A stretch of 64,000 nucleotides of DNA from Incurvaria masculella (lineage: Eukaryota; Arthropoda; Insecta; Lepidoptera; Incurvariidae): contig OX335660.1 in the NCBI GenBank assembly GCA_946894095.1, positions 3,229,001 through 3,293,000 on the forward strand, in the 5' to 3' direction. Made by a program: the position numbers and the translations under genes. Positions 45,901 through 51,900 of this stretch are shown here, piece by piece; within the stretch, counting starts at the first letter, position 1, and every line of letters begins with the position of its first letter. The notes below the pieces were generated by a model, which did not search any database, was not told the DNA's origin, and worked only from the letters and a program-made list of their open reading frames with translations.

Positions 45901-48900
45901 GATGCCTCCTTGACAACGGGCTGAATGATTAGCTCGAAACGTCAGAGAATGTCTCTGCCTGCGAAAAGCCGTAACCTTTTTCAAACATATCCTGTCCGCA
46001 GTGTCAGCAGAATGTGGAATGCACTCCCTGTCGAGGGATATCCCCCCAAAGTACAACTTGCAGTCCTCTGGCCTCTGGTAATAACAACCTGGAGTCCTCT
46101 GTCCTCTGGTATCTGCCCTGTTGGCATGGTTTTCGCAAGACCGGATAAAGTTCGAAAGCCCATTGTATTTATGATACAAACCATTAAACTCTTTTCTGTA
46201 GGTAAGCATTGGATATTTATGTGTTTTTATTTAAAAAAAAAAAGGTTACTCTCGGCGTGATTTCTCGTCACTTCTTCATCCGGAGAAAATATGGCGAATT
46301 CAAGAATATTTGTGCATCTAATGGAGGAAAAGTAAGTAAACAACGGATTATAAACAAAACCCCTTAGCTATTCAGCTTTGTTTAGGGCTGTGACAAAACA
46401 CAGGCTGATTGAAAATTCTATACATTCCTTCTAAGAGATCATTCTAGAGTTAATTTGCAACAAATTTCCCTCAGTTAAGGCTGCGTATGAAGCTAGACAA
46501 ATTCCCGATTTCCCCCCCCCCCCGCTCCGCTAGACGCCGAAGCGGCAGTGGCGCCGTGAATCTTAGGACAAAACTGAAATGAGATATTGTTAGAGCGACA
46601 CCTATACGCCGTCGCTGGAACTTCGTGAAAGTTGTATCGATCCCGCGGCAAGTCGTCAATGAACATACAACCAATCACAAGGCTCGAGATCACCCGCCAT
46701 ATTGCTGCTAGAAAACAGCCACCATTTCGTCAGATCTCTACTTCATGAAAGGATTTACTATTTTCACATTGATCGTCAGTAGCTGGTTGGTGTAGCGCGT
46801 GAGACGTCTTATCTACAGTTATTGTTCGATGGGGGTTGTCGGTTCGAATCCTGTAGGTTACAAAATTTTTTTTTCTGTTTTTTTACTTTTTATTGTTAAT
46901 GGTGTATAGTATATAATTATAGCGTGGGTTAGACTTAATTGATTTACACATATAAAAAATATTACATAATAATAGGTTTTGGTAAAAGTTTTTACCTGAG
47001 AAACCATTTTAAAAAGTATAAACGTCATTTGATACAATAAAAAGTAAAATAACACTTTTAAAAAGGATAAACGTGAGACGATGGAGAAATAATTTCCATA
47101 CAACGAGCGCGCAAAAAATTACGCCACGCGACTTACAACATTATATCGCCATCCATAGCGCCGTAGCGCAGTGATGAAAACGGAGAAAAATCTAATTTTT
47201 TTTGTCCCAAATTGATGGGTAAATTGATAAAAATAAGAATTATTTTTCAATAAACCTGATGGTCGTTACGTAATTCTTCATTAGTAGTGAGAGCCGAAAC
47301 AAAGGCCAAATTCCTCCCGCGGCACAAGCAGGTACGCTCGCTTATTCCAAGGAATGTGACAAGTAGTGTCGACACTTTTTAGGGTTCCGTACCCAAAGGG
47401 TGAAAACGGAACCCTATTACTAAGCCTCTGCTCTCCGTCCGTCCGTCCGTCCGTCCATCCGTCTGTCCGTCCGTCCGTCCGTCCGTCCGTCCGTCCGTCC
47501 GTCCGTCCGTCCGTCCGTCCGTCCGTCCGTCCGTCCGTCTGTCACAGGGCTCTATCTCATGAACCGTAATAGGTAGGCAGCTGAAATTTTCACAGAGTGT
47601 GTATTTATTTTGCCGCTATAACAACAAATAGGTAAATTAAAAAAATATATAAAAATTAAAGGGGGGGCCCATACAAAAGAAACGTGATTTTTGGTGTTGA
47701 TGGTACGGAACCCTTCGTGTGCGAGTCCGACTCGCACTTGGCCCGTTTTTTTAGTTCAATTTGCTCTCCTGTGGTCGCCTGGTACGCAGTATCCTCTATT
47801 TAGCTGCTATTTGCCGCGGCAGCGAGTGCCGCGTCTTTTGTCGTTTGAACATCTTTTTTTCGACGCTGGCGACGTTGTCGTCGTTGTTCGTCGTTGTTGA
47901 TGTCGAAAACGGAACCCTATTACTGCGTGCAATTGTATTCGGTGCGGTGCGTACCTAGTTTTGCGCTGCTCGTCGATTGTGCGCGGCGCGTACAATTGCG
48001 TGAGGTCGCGTATGCGCGCTCGTCGATTGTATCTCGTTCACTCGCGTCAGGCGCGCGGTCGCGCCGCGCCGAAGTGTCTAATAATATTTGGACGCTCGTC
48101 CGCTCCGCTGTAGCGCCACAGAGCAGTGCTGTGCAACAATCGAATAATGTAGATTTGTATTCGAATGAATCGAATAACGGGAACAATCGAATAATTCGAT
48201 TGTTTTTATTCGCAATCGCCTATCGCTAGTCTACGACCAGTGTTTCCAATGATATAACGAAAACAAATTTTGACATGACAGACAGGTAGATCAGGTCGTG
48301 GCGTTTATATTGAGTGGTCGCATGATGGGCCTACGACCAGTGTTTCCCATGATATAACGAAAACTAATTTTGACATGACAGACAGGTAGATCAGGTCGGG
48401 GCGTTTATTTTGAGTGGTCGCATGATGAGTCTAAGACCAGTGTTTCCCATGATGTAACAAAAAAAAATTTGACATGACAGACAGGTAGATTAGGTCGAGG
48501 CGTTTATTTTGAGTGGTCGCTTGATGTGTCTACGATCAGTGTTTCCCATGATATAACGCAAACCAATTTTGACATGACAGACAGGTAGATCAGGTCGGGG
48601 CGGTTATTTTGAGTGGTCGCATGATGGGTCTAAGACCAGTGTTTCCCATGATATAACAAAAAACAATTTTGACATGACAGACAGGTAGATTAGGTCGGGG
48701 CGTTTATTTTGAGTGGTCGCATGATGGGTCAACGACCAGTGTTGACCATGATATAACGACAACAAATTTTGACATGACAGACGGGTAGATCAGGTCGGGA
48801 CGTTTACTTTAAGTGGTCGCATCATGGGTCTACGACCCGTGTTTCCCAAGATATAACGAAAACTAATTTTGACATGACAGACAGGTAGATCAGGTCTGGG

Positions 48901-51900
48901 CGTTTATTTTGAGTGTTCGCATGATGGGTCTACTACCAGTGTTTCCCATGATATAACGAAAACAAATTTTGACATGACAGGAAGTTAGATCAGGTCGGGG
49001 CGTTTATTTTGAGTGGTCGCATGATGGGTCTACGACCAGTGTTTCCCATGATATAACGAAAACTAATTTAGACATGACAGGAAGGCAAATCAGGTCGGGG
49101 CGTTTACTGTGAGCGGTCGCATGATGGGTCTAGGACCAGTGTTTCCCATGATATAACGAAAACAAATTTTGACATGACAGACAGTTAGATCAGGTCGGAA
49201 CGTTCTTTTCACGGAGTTTTCCTTCTGTTTATGTTATTAATTATTCTGTGCCGCCGACAAAAACTACAAAAATCCGCCCGCCGAGCTATCTGCCAACGTC
49301 ATGTGACTTATCCTGTTGCGACCCGCCCGCACGTTCCACGGGGAGGCGGATATTTGCGGCCGCCCCAATACTCGTAGTGCCCGATAGGCTTAAGAAGGAG
49401 AATTTAGCATAATTACGTAACGAAAGTCGTGGCACAATGGTTTTAGTGGCGTATTTTTGCTGCGAAGTTGAGAACCACACAAATCGAAGTTCGGTTCCTG
49501 GAAACATCACTTTTTTTTTATTATAACAAATATTTTATTTATTTATGATATTTTTATTTATTTATATCTTGCTAACCGAACGTTACTAACCAGTGTCAAT
49601 TATTTCGGCTTTAGACCTCAATAACATTTGATTGAGAATTTTACAGCGCCATCTATGAAGTTCAGCTGATGCTCGTAGGAATTTGGTTCGGAACTTTGTT
49701 ACTGTCGCGATCCCGAAAGCGATCTCCGCGTGCGGAGAGTCGTGCGGAGAGGCGTGCGCCCGCTTCGAAACATCGCAGCGGACTGAGGCTACCGAAATGG
49801 CGATAGATAGTCGCCAAGAGAACGAAAGGGAAAGGGATACTTTACGGTGCTCAGAAATTTTGTCGTAAGTCCAAAATTCATTTTTTTGATGCTTTGAATG
49901 AAAAATTGTGTCCAAATGCAACAATAATCATTCAAAATATTGAAAATCATGATGCAAATATAATGTGAGATCACTAGCACTGTAATTAATACCAATTCTG
50001 AGAAATAAAGCATAATGTGAAAAAATCGACCTATTTTCGCGATTTTTTTCTATCGGGCCAATGTTATGCTATTGGAACAATAATCATTCAGATTAAGCGG
50101 ATATAAGTGAAGTTTCATATAACGCAATTTTAGCATGATTAGTTCAATATTCTCTGAGAAATTAAGACAAAGCTAAGTGCGATTTAGCGTCATACGGAGC
50201 CTTAATTGGCGGCATAAAATCAATAGTTGTTGTGTTATTTAAGTTTTTTTTTTATGTTTTGTGTTATTGTATTGTATTGTTTATTCATCATCCATAGACA
50301 GTACACTGCACTCGGATTTGTCATATTTTAGCATTGGCCAGTTCAGCGAAACAAAACACAGCGAAGAAGAACTGGAAAGAAACTCCGCTGTTTTTTTTTT
50401 TCAACGTCCACTTAGTCTAAGTTTACAAAAGTGTTTGTCAATTATTTTAACAGAAACATAGGTAAAACACTAAATTCACATGAATACACAAAAATTTACA
50501 ATCCATGCCGTATGCAACAGTTCATGACAAATATCATTTTATTTGCAAAGACAATCCCCTCCAACTAATATGTTGCCAATTGGAGCAGGCCAGTCCCCAC
50601 AAACAGCACCCGTTCACGAGCATCACGCCGGGCACAGCCATTACCTCTTTCAACCATATTTTAGGGAAAGAGATAACCTGAGCCAAGCGTCACCGTAAGC
50701 AAGGACTTTTAAGCGATGCACTGCTCCAGTGGCAACACAACACTGTGAAACACTTGCACATTAGGTTTTAATACTATGAGTTTTGTCATAAACTACTACA
50801 GTACAGAATGAATACTTGATGATTGTACAATAACTACTACACTCTGGGCACTCACACATTCAAAATATCCATAATCTCAGAAACAATTCGTAAATGACAG
50901 TTTATGTAAAACAAATTACAACATTTATTTAAATCAAAGAGGATTACTAAATAAAAAGTATGACACGTGGCATACTAATTATGGAAGTCAGAAAGCTACA
51001 AATGTGGTCCACTTTCACACAAGTTCCATTTTTTTTACCTCTTAGAAGGAATGTATAGAATTTCGAATCAACCTGTGTATAGAGGAGAGTACAAAATGGC
51101 GGTCGTCCCGCAGACGGGCTCGCCGTTCGCGGACGAGTGGTTCCCGGCGGCGGCGCGCTCGCTGTACTACGGCGGCGCGGCGGGCGAGGCGCACGTCGCG
51201 CGCTGGCTGCGCCCGCAGCAGATCCGCGTGGACACCGACCAGCGGCTGCCGTGGGCCGTCTTCCGCGAGCCGCGCCCCAGCGACATATCGCAAGGTGAGC
51301 GTCGACGCGCTCCGCCGCTCAAACTCGAATAGTTTTACCTGCAGTTTTACGTGGATTCCGATCGATGGAAAAGGTCACATTAATGACGATATGCACTTAT
51401 CCAACACAGATAGAAAAAGAAAGTGGTGCATGAACTGGGCGCGGATTTGAACGATATGCGAGGCAGGTCACCACGCCGCTAGGCTACGAGCTGTTTAAGC
51501 AAGCCAACAGCAACAGTCGTGGACATTGTTAGAGGACTTGATTTTCGGGCAAGAGGTTATAGGTTCAAATCCTCGCCCCGGTCATATAGGTCCCCCCGGT
51601 CATCAAGCTACAAGATATGTTCACCCTTGCTAATACTAAAAACCTGAGAGGGCCCTCAAAAAAGCTGTATCACAATCGATCGATGCAGAACCCTCGACGA
51701 CACTTTCTTGCCAACAGAGTGGTAGAATCTTGGAAGAGGCTTCCCAGTGAAGTTGTAAATGCTATCTCCGTAAATTCCTTCAAAAATAAATTTGACAATC
51801 TTATAAAACATGAAATGAATAAGTGTTGTGATATAGGCGCATCAGGTTAAAGCTGCTAGCCTATCAATAATAATAAGCACCTCTGTCGGCAGGCGTCCTC

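Noticed and set aside
46776..46862. Functional tRNA gene
   Set aside because: A perfect B box and fair A box are present, but acceptor-stem complementarity was not found; treated as a SINE head.
47366..47569. Open frame with repeated PSVR residues
   Set aside because: Translation of the (CCGT)n microsatellite.
48231..49205. CRISPR-like regular repeats
   Set aside because: The 100 bp units are contiguous with no unique spacers, and the DNA is eukaryotic; it is a satellite.
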